A stretch of DNA of 64,000 bases from Undaria pinnatifida (taxonomy: Eukaryota > Sar > Phaeophyceae > Laminariales > Alariaceae): positions 8,595,128-8,659,127 of the forward strand of contig JABAKD010000013.1 of the NCBI GenBank assembly GCA_012845835.1. The letters run 5' to 3'. Below are positions 11,061-23,064 of the stretch, in pieces; position 1 is the stretch's first letter; each line of letters starts with the position of its first letter. The notes beneath the pieces were generated by a model. That model saw nothing but the letters and a program-made list of their open reading frames with translations. It had not been told where the DNA came from and did no database searches. Position numbers and translations under genes: made by a program.

Positions 11061-13262
11061 TCAGTGCCCCAGGAGTCGATTTGCTGCTGCCTCGGTATCG
11101 TTTCCAGATGATCTGAGCACTCGGACAACCGTGTCGCGGTCAAACCCGAGGCCCATTAGCAGCGTGATGTCCTGCTCGCTTGGTGGGGGGATTTCCATCC
11201 GCTGTCGTAGCTGTACAGGGAAAATAGCAGAAACAACACAGGTTTTTAATTGTTGAAGATTTTGCAGCATGGTCGCATCAACCAAGAAATCAACAACAAT
11301 ATTAAACTATCTCGATCTTTGACAGGACGGACTGCCTGACGATACAAGGGTGACAATTTTCAGAGCAACATTGCATTCGTGCGGGTGCCTTCGCACACTC
11401 TCACCCCCGTGGCCGTTCCCGTCCCAAATCCCGTCCCTGCTGTCCTCGCGAATATGTGATCTCCTTGCCTTGCAGCAGCCACCTTGAAAAACATGTGATA
11501 GAGAGGGTATGACACGCATTTCGGCGATATTTGCCCAACGGCGGGGTGCACTCTGTTTCATGAGTAACACACCAACTTGCAAACACCCAAGTGTAGGCAG
11601 TAAAAGCGAGCGAATCTGCACGCACATCCAAAGGCGCATGTAAGTTTGATTGATCGATTGCTGACTACGGTACGACTGACTGATGAGAGTCTTGAGCAAT
11701 CTTGCTATGCTCGACGGTGGCACACTTGATTGGACAGGGTAACTACGCACACAACGACAAAAGTTGAACGAATGGGGAGCCGATACGGATTCGGCATCCT
11801 TCGCCGGGGTGTATGCCAACAACCAAGGGCAGTTCCAAATCATCCCATATCATACATGCAATGCACTCACTCTGTCCATTTGCTGGAGGCGAATCAATTG
11901 CGCCCGTCGAGCCGCGATCTGGTTGCTGGTAGGGACGAAGGCGACACTCATCTGAAAACACGTACGGATGGGGACACGGTCAGCTCGCCACACGTTAATC
12001 GACGTCGAAACCCAACTCTTCACCAAAACCTGACGCAATGCGAAGATCCTCAACACTCACCGCAAATAATCGCCGACCAGGCACGCGGAAGCGCTGAAGA
12101 GGCGAATATTTCGACCAGTAAATTAGTGCCACCACCACTCCGCAGCCAGCAGACACGACCGAGCTCCAGGGTTCGAAACAAGCAAGCTGAAAAATAATAT
12201 ACAAATGCAGGAAGGGGTTGTAAGAGTCAGGGGACCACACCACATGACGAGTAGGTCGTTCGAGTTCAGACGCACCAGTTTTCCGCTCTTGAAAGACTAC
12301 AGCACCACCGACAGCAGGGTAGGCATGACCGAGCTCCAGGGTTAAAAAAAAGCAAGCTGAAAAATAATGTACAGATGCAAGAAGGGGTTGTAAGAGTCAG
12401 GGGACCACACCATATGATGACGAGTACGTAGGTCGTTCGAGTTCAGGGGCACCAGCTTTCCGCTCTTGAAAGACTACAGCAACACCGACAGCAGGGTAGG
12501 CACTCACCACCAGCACCGTTAAGTACAGGAAGAACTTTTCAGTCACTCGCATCTCCCCGATGGTGAAGAGCGTTGTAGCTCTGGCAGGTATGTAACCTGG
12601 AGGTAAAAAGGTAAGGATGTAAGTAGGTTGCCATTCCGTTTCGCTGTTTTTCTGTGCTCAAGTTTTCCAAGGTTAAAGTTATCCTCTCATAGACATGCGA
12701 GTCACTGCTGTCACCTCCCGCGACCCGTACTCACCGTAGTAGGTCGTCGAACAAGTGCTCAGTACGGCAAGCGGGCCTAATGGTGGCCGGAAGTAAGGAA
12801 ATTGCACAGAGAGGGCCAATTCTGCGGTCTTGGTCAAAGCTGCAGCCAAGAACAGGAACGAACCAAATTTCGCAGATCCCATTTGTCTGCAGGTTATGGT
12901 CGCGAAGGGAAAAAGTTCGACGTTCGCGGCCTCAAGGTAAAAATGCAATTCCGCATATAGAAACTTGCAGCGAATACTCTTTAGGATGGCAAAATCGTGC
13001 TGTAGCGTAATCCACAGGACGCCGTCAGCGCATGCAACAGATAGATGAGGACAACAACACGCGGGCATCTATGCGACGTTCTCTCCATAGCAAAACAAGG
13101 CAACACGGAATGTTACACGATTGAATGGCTGTGAGACGGGATGGACACCTTGACTGACCTTTCCAGAACTCGGAAGACGCGGATGGCATGCAGACTCAAC
13201 AACAGCTCCAACAAACTTGCCAGCGGATGCAAGCTGGTGAAGACCCGCCACCACTGATTCGC
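11061..13262 (-). CDS. UBAC2: UBAC2-like rhomboid pseudoprotease with C-terminal UBA domain
   Basis: Membrane protein related to UBAC2, which in animals sits in the ER membrane and ties ubiquitin recognition to ER-associated degradation. Six exons are seen on the minus strand: 13262-13159, 12886-12735, 12596-12508, 12186-12061, 11951-11871 and 11210-11061. Phases match at every junction, giving 233 residues. The order follows UBAC2: NQWWRVFTSLHPLASLLELL, then VLERQMGSAKFGSFLF, a membrane span around TAELALSVQF, PARATTLFTIGEMRVTEKFF, a span SVVSAGCGVVVALIYWSKY, a QIAARRAQLIRLQQMDR linker, and a UBA domain (SEQDITLLMGLGFDRDTV ... AAANRLLGH). No rhomboid GxSG serine or catalytic His was seen, as expected for UBAC2. 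The first exon with the start codon was not found; a candidate, ending before GTGAGT near 13546, has the wrong phase. The linker is shorter than in the human protein. Confidence 0.85.
12157..12502. repeat. Tandem duplication of an entire UBAC2 intron
   Basis: The segments 12157-12326 and 12327-12502 are direct neighbours and nearly identical. Each runs from just inside the exon at 12186-12061 through the intron to the donor side of the exon at 12596-12508. The duplication therefore carries a second 3' splice site (TTTTTCAG followed by CTTGCTTT) at about 12357-12364. Using that site would lead to a TAA stop within five codons. The second donor is lost at the junction. Confidence 0.85.
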
Positions 13263-14139
13263 CTCGCCGAAAACTCTGCCGATCGGGAGCACAGTAGCTG
13301 TGGATTACGATGGTTTATTCGGCTGCCTGATGCTGTTGTACATCTCTAACATGTGATCAACTGTTGGTGCCTTTGGACCACGCTGGTGACATCACTTATT
13401 AGTGGAACGACAGCGCACACGCCGAAACGAGCGGGATTTGAGCGGAAACCACCTTTCACCGCCGCGTACTCGAAAGATGATCATATTTGTGCCGCACCCA
13501 ACCGCAATTAAACCCTGACAGCTGCGCGCACGTGTTAGACGACTCACCGGTAACCTACGAGAGAAACCATATCTTGGCTTTTGTTGGACAGGACGGCAAA
13601 CGTGGCTAGCGTAGTCATGATGGACCACGTCTTGCTCACAGGCGCTCCTGCTGTTGCGTGTCGCATGCAACAGAGGGCGAGAGGGAAGAACAACGTAGTC
13701 CACGGTCAGCAAAAGCCGCGACCAGAGAGACGCATTCTGCGAAACCCGCGATCGATTGTGACGGGGTCATTACAAACTTCATTGCCTCTGCAGTCGCACC
13801 AACACCAACCCCAGGTGACTATCTAGACGGGTTGAATGGACTAACTACCCCCCTGGAAGATACCTTCCCCTTCACGACTGCCGCCGTGTTTTTGGTATAA
13901 TAGTGACTGGCTTAATCAATTTTACTTTCCCCGTCAACTCGTCAGAGGTTTCACCGCCTCAGCGATCTTCTGGATTCGCCGTAGGCGGCAGTCACAGGGT
14001 CTTTCACGTTCGATACGCGTCATTTTTACCGCTCATAGGGTTCGACATTTCCACTGCTCGTCGATTTGCATCAATTTTGCCAACACCCGCTCTCGCACTT
14101 TCGGCGACGGAAGAAGATTCGTAAAATAATGGGAATCGC
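13263..14139. other. Region upstream of UBAC2-like gene
   Basis: Must hold the missing first exon and promoter of the minus-strand gene, but no peptide resembling a UBAC2 N-terminus was identified. A plus-strand frame from 13658 to 13900 lacks a recognised homologue. Confidence 0.4.
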
Positions 14140-14265
14140 TTGGCACAGCTGTGTACAACAACCAGTACTAGAAGCATAGGGAGCAGTGCCGGTTGTCGCT
14201 ATAATAGTGCCGGCTGGCACATACCGGCACTTTGATAGACCAGTACAGAACTCGTATAAACAAGT
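14140..14265 (+). repeat. GTGCCGG repeat, inverse copy of 23872-24045
   Basis: Contains CTTGGCACAGCTGTG, AGTGCCGGTTGTCGCTATA, ATAGTGCCGGCTGGCAC and GACCAGTACAGAACTCG. The same words occur in reverse complement order at 23872-24045. CGGCACTAT-type ends in that copy suggest a short inverted-repeat element. Confidence 0.65.
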
Positions 14266-15480
14266 ACTGGTCGTGCTGCCGCTTGCGGCCTCTTTTTCTC
14301 CTTTTTTTCCATCGTTTGTGCTCGATTATATTCTGTTATTGTTCTTCTTTGTCATGGGTTCACTGGCCAGGAGCACAAGGGTTGGGGAGGGGGGGTGGGG
14401 GTGGGGGGGGCGTACTCATTTGTTGCTTGCCTTATTCATTTGACCATTGACCACGCATCCCTTGCGAGACGGAGCACCGTTCCTACTCCTAATAGAGACA
14501 CCTCCAACATTTGGGCGCTCATTACGTTTCTTCCATACACTACATACAAACTGTTTGCTCATCCTATCCCCGTCCTGTTTCGCCGTCTGCGGCCACCATC
14601 TATCTCCTAGGATAGCGATCGTTTTCTCGCTACTCTCTAGTCTACCAAACTCTTCCATGTCACATACGTCTAGTTTCCTCATCTCCTGTAACGCATCCCG
14701 TTCCCCTTTGTATATTTCACAATTCTCCTACTATGTAATTTCTACTCTTGCTGTGCCACACCGGCACATATTCGTCGCGACGTCCTCCTCTTCTCAACTA
14801 CCTGGTACTGGTATATATCTCTCTCTTATTTCTGGTAGGCCCAGGCCCCCTACACGAAATCGCAGTTTCAGCTTTTGTCCATTGCGCCGTGCAGATACGT
14901 TTTCATTCCAATATCTTCCCTCAACCCCCGTATATCTCTTAAGTGCTTTTCCTCTTTCACCTTATTTCTTAGCGTCTGCCTTTCCCTTTCTTCCATTCTT
15001 TCTTTTACTTCTGCCTTGTACCCGCCAAACTTCTCTATAGGCAGTACCTCAGCTTGGTCCCCCCCTAAATCTTTTCATATTATCTCCACAACGTTACCCC
15101 ATCTCATTCCAGCTCTCCCTTTTGTTATTTTCTCCCATATAGCCCTATCAACTATGGCTGGCAACCTCTTTTCTGGCATAAATACATGTATAAGTATGTT
15201 GACCCTGGCACGAGAGCGGCCGAAAGCTTCGATTTAGACCAGGTTTCGAATTGTCTTTGAGATAACTCGAGCTGAGGTCCACCTCTCGGCGCGCTGTTTC
15301 CTGGAGGTTCCTCAGCTTGCTCGACTCTCCCGCCCCTGCCAGGGTCGGGGACGGTCGTGCTCGCTTCGTGTCGTGGTGGCCCACAAAATATCACTTTTTT
15401 TCCAATTTTTCCGTTTATAAATGTCAAGTGCGCAGCTCAAGTATAAAAGCACTAAATTCCCCGTTGAAACAAAACGCAGA
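14266..15480. other. Strongly pyrimidine-rich tract with G-run
   Basis: From 14270 to about 15130 the plus strand is dominated by C and T. Long frames here (for example 14447-15040) are low-complexity Ser/Phe/Leu products and are not considered genes. A G-run at 14383-14411 could form a quadruplex. The end (15230-15400) includes a GC-richer part without recognised features. Confidence 0.55.
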
Positions 15481-15935
15481 AGTAGTAGTATGGCAATTGG
15501 ACCGTCCTCGTGTGTATGCACCAGTCGCGAGTTCGAGCCCTCTCATCTTCTCGCTTTTCGTTTCTCCCATTTGTGTTCGAGTGTCGACTACTTTTTTGTT
15601 TGCCTTGCAATTTTCTGTTACTCTTTGTTTTTTATTTGGGTTGCCTCCCTTTTTTTTTGCTCTATATGTGTACTGGGTACCGGCCCAAAGTGAACATATG
15701 TTAGACCCCCATGGCTTGTATTCACCAGTCGCGGGTTCGAGCCTTTGCCTATATCATCGTTGTTCTTTTTTTTCTTTTTAAATGGTTTTTTTTCTCTCGT
15801 TTGTGTTCGAGTCTCGACGTTTTGTTTCTTTTTCCTTTCAATTTTATGTTACTCTTTGTTTTGTTCTATGTTTGGGGTTTCCTTCCTTCTTTTTTTGTTC
15901 TATAATGTACCGGGTGCCGGCCTAAACTGAACATA
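15481..15935 (+). repeat. Two tandem SINE-like units with tRNA-type promoter boxes
   Basis: Units of roughly 205-220 bp (about 15500-15715 and 15716-15935) share CACCAGTCGCGRGTTCGAGCC, TTTGTGTTCGAGT, TTACTCTTTGTTTTGT and GTACYGGGTRCCGGCC. The first has an A-box-like TGGCAATTGG at about 15492 and a B-box-like GAGTTCGAGCC at about 15530. The pyrimidine-rich body and tRNA-like head fit a tRNA-derived SINE. A folded tRNA was not obtained, so this is not a tRNA gene. Confidence 0.5.
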
Positions 15936-15949
15936 TTATTTTATAAACA

Positions 15950-16780
15950 AATTTCAAGGACGTCAGCCGTGAGTTCAACGAATTTTAGGTCAATACTCCT
16001 CTTTGCAAGCTGCGTTGTTGGTACTTGTAATATACAATATAGATGAGTTTTTAGTTGGAGGGTCGTATTTTTGGTCCACTATAATGGTAAGTGTTGGTAT
16101 TTTTACTTTGGGTGGGGAATTTTGAGCTAGATCTAACATCACATCTATTTTATAAATGTATTACTGTAGTTTCCACTGTACTGCTCCATCATATGTATGG
16201 TAAGCGGTTTATTTTGTTTACAGAATATTACTAGTTATCTTATATATTACTCTTAATTCACCATTCAAGAATTAAAGTCGGTAACTCCCCCCCCCAAAAA
16301 ATAAAAACTCTGTACGCTGTCACTCTTCAACATTTTATATAAACAATATTTTCAGGACTTCAGGAGGTGTGAGTTCGACGAATTTTGAGTCAGTTCTCAT
16401 ATTTTGAAGCTGCTTGCTGGCATTTGTATTATGCTATGTGGGTAAAAAAAAAAAAAGTGGAAGGGTCCTATTCTTTTATTAACAAACGCTTTTCTCCACT
16501 ACAATGATTGGTGTTAGTATTTTTACTTCAGGTGGGGAATTTTGAAGTAATCTAACATCATATCTATTTTATAAATGTATTTCTGTACGGATAGATGGCT
16601 TGGTAACAGTTGTTGGTACTCATGGTTAAGTGCGTAAGTAAGTTTTCTCTACCGGTGGCTTTATATTATTATTTAATTTTATTTTTCACTATAGTGGCGG
16701 GTTTTGGTATACGTCGGGAGTATGAAGACAGTAGTAGTGATCTAATAGATATGATGTAAAATTATAAATTTATTTGGTAC
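15950..16780 (+). repeat. Repeat A, head-to-tail dimer
   Basis: Two tandem copies whose heads carry GGACGTCAGCCGTGAGTTC (about 15958) and a diverged GGAGGTGTGAGTTCGACG (about 16362). Each body has the GGTGGGGAATTTTGA block and CTATTTTATAAATGTATT. The layout matches the dimers at 3600-4556 (opposite strand) and 58950-59740. Confidence 0.75.
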
Positions 16781-17253
16781 GCATATATTACACTGACTGG
16801 CTATACTGCAGTACTTGCTGTTTATCGTACTGCTGCTGTGCTGTGGTGCTGCCGCTGCTGCAGCATGCTGTTGTTGAATTTACACGCACATGCGAGTTGT
16901 GCGTTGTGCGGCGTTGGTGCTGCTAGCAACTGTTACACTACGTGCGTATGCTTTATGATACTTCTACGGCTTTTGCCGTTTGTCGTTGGGCTGCCGCTGA
17001 TGTTGTGGAATTTTACACGCGCATAAGAATTGTGTGTTGTGCGGAACACAAAATGTTGTCCCAGTAGTAATCGTACAACCGTAGCTTGAAGGGTAGCCCC
17101 GAACGATGGTTAATCGTGAGCCGCGAATCGCCGTGAATTCACTCCCTTTTCAAGTTACATCTTTGTTTTCTTCCCTTTGGGGTCGAGCCTCGGTGTGTAC
17201 ATTACCCGATCCATTTTGAATATATATTTATTTTTCCCCTTTTATTTTGGGCG
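16781..17253. other. CTG-rich spacer
   Basis: GCTGCTG-rich DNA with two similar halves (around 16840-16900 and 16970-17040, both containing TTTACACGCRCAT). No gene recognised. Confidence 0.4.
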
Positions 17254-18730
17254 GACGACAGAAAGCGGTATACCGTCACCATTCCGTGCGGTACCGCAGA
17301 ATACACCCAGGTTTTTGACCCCGACCCGCTACTGATTGGTCAACTCAGCCTCGTACCGGTTTTTGACACCAACTCCTTGCGGTACATCGTACCGCGGCTT
17401 CTCAGCTCGGCCGTCACCGTTTCCTGACGCGACCCATACGCTTTCTGTCGGAAAGTACACCATGCGGACCGATTTTGCCCCAGGCTCTTCACGGCCCATA
17501 GCCTTTCAATTTCCGACCGAATCTCAACCACGGGCACAACGTCATGTAGCATCCATAGAACGACGCGCTTTCATATTCCTCCATATTCCTTCATATTTCG
17601 GATTCCTTCAGAGATATGGATATACCTACCCCCAACGAATCTCACTTTTTTGACACTCAACAACCCATCTTCCTCGCCTCGGCAAAACGCTTCTAAGCCG
17701 GAGCATGCATCCATACCTCTTGTGCCTTCGGCTGAAACAAACCTACCCGACCATGTCTGTGTCGGTAGACTGCATGGCTACAAGACTACATGTAGAAGGC
17801 TATGTACAACACTACATGTAATATACTCCCGATATTTTCAAGGTCCACATTTCAACAATAGTCGAATACCGCTGTTTCGTACATAACCAGCAGTGTACGA
17901 TCACACAACAGATGGGGCCACCACTCAAGAATCTCTTTTTCGTTTAATAGGTTTTAGGGTATGGGTAGTGTATTACTTTCCGGGCATCTCAAGTGTGCCC
18001 AAGTTCTTGACTACCAAGGTGAAGTGTGGTGGCGTGTTCTCCTTGCGTGGATTTCAACATAATGCGGCGGACGAACTCGCAAGGCGGACGGCCACCGTCA
18101 TCGGGTGTATGTGTGGGTCAACAGGGTCGACCGTCGTGCGCGTGTAGCGCGACTGCTGTCACTCCCTCTTTATCCCTTTGCCCCAGCCATTTCCCCGCCA
18201 TCCATACGTACCTAAACCACTGGAGCCTGTCCTATGACCACGGACTTGATTATGCGAGTTAATGTGAGAACAACAACAGCTATAATACGTGTACGTGGGG
18301 TGTGCGAGCTACGTATGGTGCGAGCTATGTATGGTTGAGCAGCGGTTCGTGCTGTGTGCGGAAGGGGTGTTGCAATGATTGCTCTGAAGGGATCCGAAAG
18401 AAAAGGAATATGAAAGCGTGTCGTTCTATGGATGCTACATGACGTTGTGCCTATGATCGGAAATTGAAAGGCTATGGGCCGTGAAGAGCCTGGGGCCAAG
18501 TCGGTTCCCATGGTGTATTTTGCGACAAAAAGCGTTATGGGTCGCGTCAGGAAACGGCGACGGCCGAGCTGAGAAGCCGCGGTGCGATGTACCGCAAGGA
18601 GGTAGTGTCAAAAACCGGTACGAAGATGAGTTGACCAATCAGCGTCGCGGATCGGGGTCAAAAACCTAGGCGTATTCTGCTGCACCGCACGGTGGCGCGG
18701 AATGGTGGCGGTATACCGCTTTCTGTCGTC
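17254..18730. mobile_element. Element with ~350-bp inverted repeat arms
   Basis: The left arm 17254-17613 and right arm 18382-18730 are reverse complements with moderate divergence. Both outer ends read GACGACAGAAAGCGGTATAC inward. The arms include CGTACCGGTTTTTGACAC / CAAAAACCGGTACG and GCTCTTCACGGCCCATAGCC. The 770-bp middle has no recognised gene. Similar pyrimidine tracts flank both ends (TTCCCCTTTTATTTTG and TTCCCTTTTACTTTTG), possibly a diverged target duplication. Long arms without a transposase suggest a foldback or MULE-derived non-autonomous element; the class is inference. Confidence 0.7.
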
Positions 18731-19892
18731 TTCCCTTTTACTTTTGTTCTTTACGAACCGGCTCCAGGAAAACTGAAAGTATTGTCGTATGCATACATAT
18801 ATATAATGATTCTTTTTGGGGGGATTCGGTCAGGAGTTTTTGTCGTCTCGGCCTCAGTTTGGGATGCTCGGAACTGAAATTTCTCGGTCAGATCGCTTCA
18901 TTCGAGCACCGTCCTCGGGGGGCGGCATCAACGCCTCTCGCCCTGCCTTGACATGAACGCACCTCGACGTGAACGCGGATGAATGCTGAGCGAGACAAGC
19001 GAGAAGCGCGCAAATTTTTGAATCTTGAACGGTACTCTCCAGTTATTCTCCGGATCTTCATGTATGGAGAGGTTAATAAAATAAAACTTGGCAAGACACT
19101 ATTTCCAAATTGGCGTCATATTTTGTCCCAAAACAAATTATATGCACTTTAAAAAAAATCCTCATGGTTCCGCCGTAGGTATCATAGTGTAGTGCATTTA
19201 TTTATTGGATTTCGGTAGTTTATTTAGTGGATTTCGGTAGGTACACACGTACGCACATGGATGTAGACGAGTGGCAAAAGCGCACGCAAATACTAAAACA
19301 AGGAGGTAGTGATTACGATTACTGCGCCAGAAAAAGCCACACAGCAGCATTACGAGTGGCTGCGTCCCCGGCGTCGAGGGTGGTAGTTCGGGCACATCGA
19401 CATAGTTTGTACTCGTGCAACTAATATAGGTACGAGAGTATGACCACACACACTGATGATCTATTTCACACACGCTTTTTGTCTGACTTATAGCATGGAT
19501 GGGGAGGGTGTACCAAAAACAGGGAATAACTTTTCGACATAAAAAACAAGGGAAAAATCGTTCCTGTTAAACTGCGCGACGCGAAGGTCGGAGTAGTAGT
19601 ATTGACGGTATCCACATAAGAAACCAGCGGCATGCAATCGACCCGGTATCGCATCGGCGGGTGGTTCTTTTCCTGTAGAAGGCTCTATGGAGAAGTATAG
19701 TTGGTGTGCAAGACGTGCTTTGTTGCTGTGGTGCAAGTCTCCGTTGCTATTTTGGTCGTTTGCCGCGGTAAACTGAAAAAAATGCGGTCGTGTTGGTACG
19801 TAACTGACAAATAATTTGGTGTTGCTTCCTACTTGATGACGTGCTCCTTGCTGCTGATCGCTGATTGATCATCTCTGTAGTGACTTATATAG
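18731..19892. other. Intergenic, no gene recognised
   Basis: Mixed-composition DNA with an AT-rich part at 19080-19210. Short frames have no recognised product. Two near copies of TTTATTGGATTTCGGTAG / TTTAGTGGATTTCGGTAG lie at 19200-19240. Confidence 0.4.
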
Positions 19893-19960
19893 AGCCGGTC
19901 GCCCCGGTGGTCTACCTAGTGGTTACCTTCGAACACTACTAGCGTTGGTCCTTGAATTCA
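19893..19960 (+). repeat. tRNA-like 5' half, SINE head
   Basis: GCCGGTCGCCCCGGTGG followed by TCTACCTAGTGGTTACC resembles a tRNA 5' half with an A box (TGGTCTACCTAGTGG). The same leading GCCGGTCGCCCCGGTGG starts the tRNA-like sequence on the minus strand at 59832. No complete cloverleaf is present, so a tRNA-derived repeat is more likely than a gene. Confidence 0.45.
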
Positions 19961-20439
19961 GTTACCACCGTTCGTTGTGACGTGATGTTTTACTTTATTT
20001 GCAGAAATGCAAACATAGGACCAACTAACTGCTGAGGACCCCTACCAGCGTGGGTAAGTACAATTGGACGCGAATCGACGAGGGAAGAAAATGCTGAACT
20101 CTTCTCGCGATAAAAATTAAGGTATGTAATGTAGTGGGGAGGAGGCAGGAGGGCCTGCTATGTGACCCCTGATCTGAGATCTACTACTGGGAGGGAGGGC
20201 GAGAGTAGTGCAAGGAAAATAAATGGGATGGAAAAAAAACTGATACAAGATCGAGAACAGCTTTTGAGACAAGCTACACCAACAAGCAATTAATTACAGC
20301 AGTACAGTGGGGGTATTCCGATTCAGTATCACCCTGTGACAAGCCGAGACAGGCGCTCATTGCTCTTGTCTGTTGTGAGCAATATATGGTTGTTAGTAAG
20401 CCGGGACATGGCGATTTGACCGCTCTTATGTCCCGAATG

Positions 20440-21110
20440 GCTTTATCTTTGACGCTCTGGGTACCAACTGTATAGACTCATCCTGAGGCCGAGCGTTTTG
20501 TACGAATTGCCGTGCATGGCGAACGTTTGCCCTACTCGAGTAGCATGCAAGAAAACCCGCGAAAATATTAGCGAGCTCATGTTCTTACCCAATAAGCAAA
20601 TGAAAACGGTACTATCAGCAATTTGTTTCGGTGTCGCATAAGCCACAAAGAGGTGATTCTAGTATTTCATTATTACTCGACCATCACGCGAGTCAAATAC
20701 GCACTGTTTGACCTCATTTCAGGCATTTTTTCCACGGTTATTGTGCTCGAGTTGTGCTAGTCTTTTGGTTCCATTTATAATACATTATGTCGTTTTGCTT
20801 TGCAAACCTCATTTTGCTTGAAATTGTGCTTATAACCGGGGGGCCCTGAATCCTGGATACACATCGCTCTAATTCGTCCATATATATTGCGTTTGTTGCT
20901 GTTATTGCTGTTCACGTGTTTCTCTCATCCTCATTTTGAGCGTGCTTGCTCGGCACGCCAACCTGACATAGGCTTAAAATCGCTTTTTCGTGAGACCTAT
21001 CATGCTAATAGCTGGTCAAAATGCGTTCGCATTGCAAATGTTTGCCATATACGGAAGTATGCGAGAAAACCCAAGTCGATCGAAATAATTGTGAGCTTAT
21101 TGGGTCAAAG
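20440..21110 (+). repeat. Degenerate direct repeat pair
   Basis: Segments around 20505-20590 and 21015-21105 share the order GCATKGC, AAYGTTTGCC, GAAAACCC, GAAAWAATT and GAGCTYAT, with many substitutions. They look like old copies of one sequence. No protein is recognised. Confidence 0.4.
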
Positions 21111-21129
21111 CCTACTAGCCAATCGCGAA

Positions 21130-21720
21130 TAAGCCAATCGGGTCGGGGTTGACACGACGTGCGGGGAGGTGTCGACCCGGGAGATCTTGGGCATAGCTCC
21201 CGCGTTGTTGGAGCTGTAGAGATTCGGAGGGTTTCTGAACCGGGGATGGAGCCCTATCTCCCCCGTGTGCGACGGAACTGCCCCCCATTGGTTGGTGAGC
21301 CTCTATCATCCTCCTAGGGTGGAGCGGCGCCGTGGAGCTCGAACCAATCAGTGATTTTAGCCAACGGAGTTGAGGTTTCCACACCGTGAGGGGCGGTGAC
21401 GATCCGAGAGAACTCGGTTTTATTCCCCGGTTTGTCTAAATTCTAGAGATATATAATGACCTCCGGACCGGGGATGGGACCCTATCGTCCCTGGGTGGAG
21501 CTGCTCTATCATATACGACCCCCAGCCAATCAGAGATCGGCCGGTCGGAGGGGTTGGGGATTATTTCCACACTGTGCGGAGAGGTATCAGTCCTGGTGAT
21601 ATCCGTGTTCGTTCCCGGGTTGTCGGAGTTGTATATGTATGTGTGGATGGATTATGATCGTGGGATGGGTCCCCATCGTCCCCAAATGACGATTACTTTA
21701 TGTGCAATCCCTGGCCAACG
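21130..21720 (+). repeat. Three degenerate ~200-bp tandem units
   Basis: The words CCGGGGATGGRRCCCTATC (about 21240 and 21467), TTCCACACYGTGMGG (about 21378 and 21568) and CCAATCAG recur in the same order. A third version of the GATGGG block is at about 21663. GC-rich and without a gene. Confidence 0.6.
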
Positions 21721-22789
21721 AGCGACCAGCGATCAGACAAAAAGGCCATACCAGGCAATACATATATTATATAGAAGTATATATTTATTTTTGTCTAAAA
21801 CTCGAGCCTGAAATTCTTTACTGCCAAATTCTTAGTGCAGTGCTATCGCGTACTACTAATACTCTCATCTACCAGATAGCAACAAGTAGCAGCATTATAA
21901 TAGCATTGGACGAATTGAATGACGAAGGCAGCGACACCGTGTTTCACGCCTAGAATACCGTCCGCAAGTCTCTCCACGATCAGACTATACACACGAAGAC
22001 AGTCGGTCTGCGAGCCTCGGATCTAGATACTATGATGCATGGTGCATCAGAAGCTGGCTCAGTGCGCGCCTCTCAGTGGCTACGTAGACAACATGCAGCA
22101 TACATGGCCACGCCTTGCTGGCCCTGGACGCGTGGTTGAGCCAAAACATCAAGAAACACACTCGAAACGTCTCTTCGTGGCCAGACAAGAGGGTAAGTCT
22201 GCGTGGACTCGGATTTATCCGATCGAAATATGATGGAGCTCGGGATCGGATTCACGCAAGAAACGGCAGAATAAGTAAATGGTCCACTGCTAGTCTATAC
22301 GGATCTCTTGGCATTACTTTATATTCTACACGCGTAGACTATGTGTTGTGTGGTAACGGTTTTTACTCTATCGAATATTGAATCGAACAAGTCGAAGTGC
22401 TGCCCTGCCCGGAGCATGGATGCCGGCGAATGCCGGTGCCCATGCGGAGCGTTTGTACTACATAAAAATATTTCAACGTCAGATGTGAGTACAACACATT
22501 TAGGGTCGATAATAATCTTCGTGAATCTTTGCAAGCTGCGTAATACACCGGTCGCCCGTTTTGAGTAAGTTTTTAATGAGTCAAAACCTAGTCAAAAGTA
22601 ATAGTGGACATTAATCCTGCAATGAATCATGACGCAGACATTAACGTGTCAGGTGCCACGGAACTTAACGTTGACGTATGACATCGTTTTGTTACAACTG
22701 AATCGAGTATATAACAAAGTATCTTCTATTATCATCATTAATCTAGCTATTACGATCGTGAGGTATGTGCACTATTATATAAAATTATT
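21721..22789. other. Intergenic with a diverged core A
   Basis: No gene recognised. A diverged copy of the hairpin core A (CAACGTCAGATGTGAGTAC ... TTTAGGGTCGATAATAATC ... TTTGCAAGCTGCG) lies at about 22475-22545. Confidence 0.45.
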
Positions 22790-23000
22790 CTAAGGACGTC
22801 AGCTGTGAGTTCGACGAATTTAGGGTCGATACTCATCTTTGCAAGCTGCGTTGTTGGTACTTGTAAAATACTATGTGGGTGAGTTTTTTCACTTTATGCG
22901 AGGGGTCCTATTATTTTGCTTCTAATTTTTTTGTACATGCAGTATTTAATATATTTTGTTTTTCTCCACTATAATGTGCATATTATGATTGTACTTGAGA
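22790..23000 (+). repeat. Repeat A, single truncated copy with intact core
   Basis: The best preserved core: AAGGACGTCAGCTGTGAGTT ... TCATCTTTGCAAGCTGCGTT, followed by GTTGGTACTTGTAA and a shortened body ending near TTTTCTCCACTATAATG. Used here as the reference for family A. Confidence 0.8.
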
Positions 23001-23064
23001 TGCTGCTTACTGTTGTCGAACGGCAGCAGCTGCCGCTCCTGCTGTTGGTGAAATTATACATAAA

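Noticed and set aside
13539-13611. First exon of the UBAC2-like gene (MTTLATFAVLSNKSQDMV, minus strand, before GTGAGT)
   Set aside because: Leaves two bases over at the donor, which does not match the phase-0 acceptor at 13262, and lacks the expected membrane segment.
14447-15040. 197-codon frame in the pyrimidine-rich tract
   Set aside because: Low-complexity Ser/Leu/Phe composition follows directly from CT-rich DNA; no domain and no splice context.
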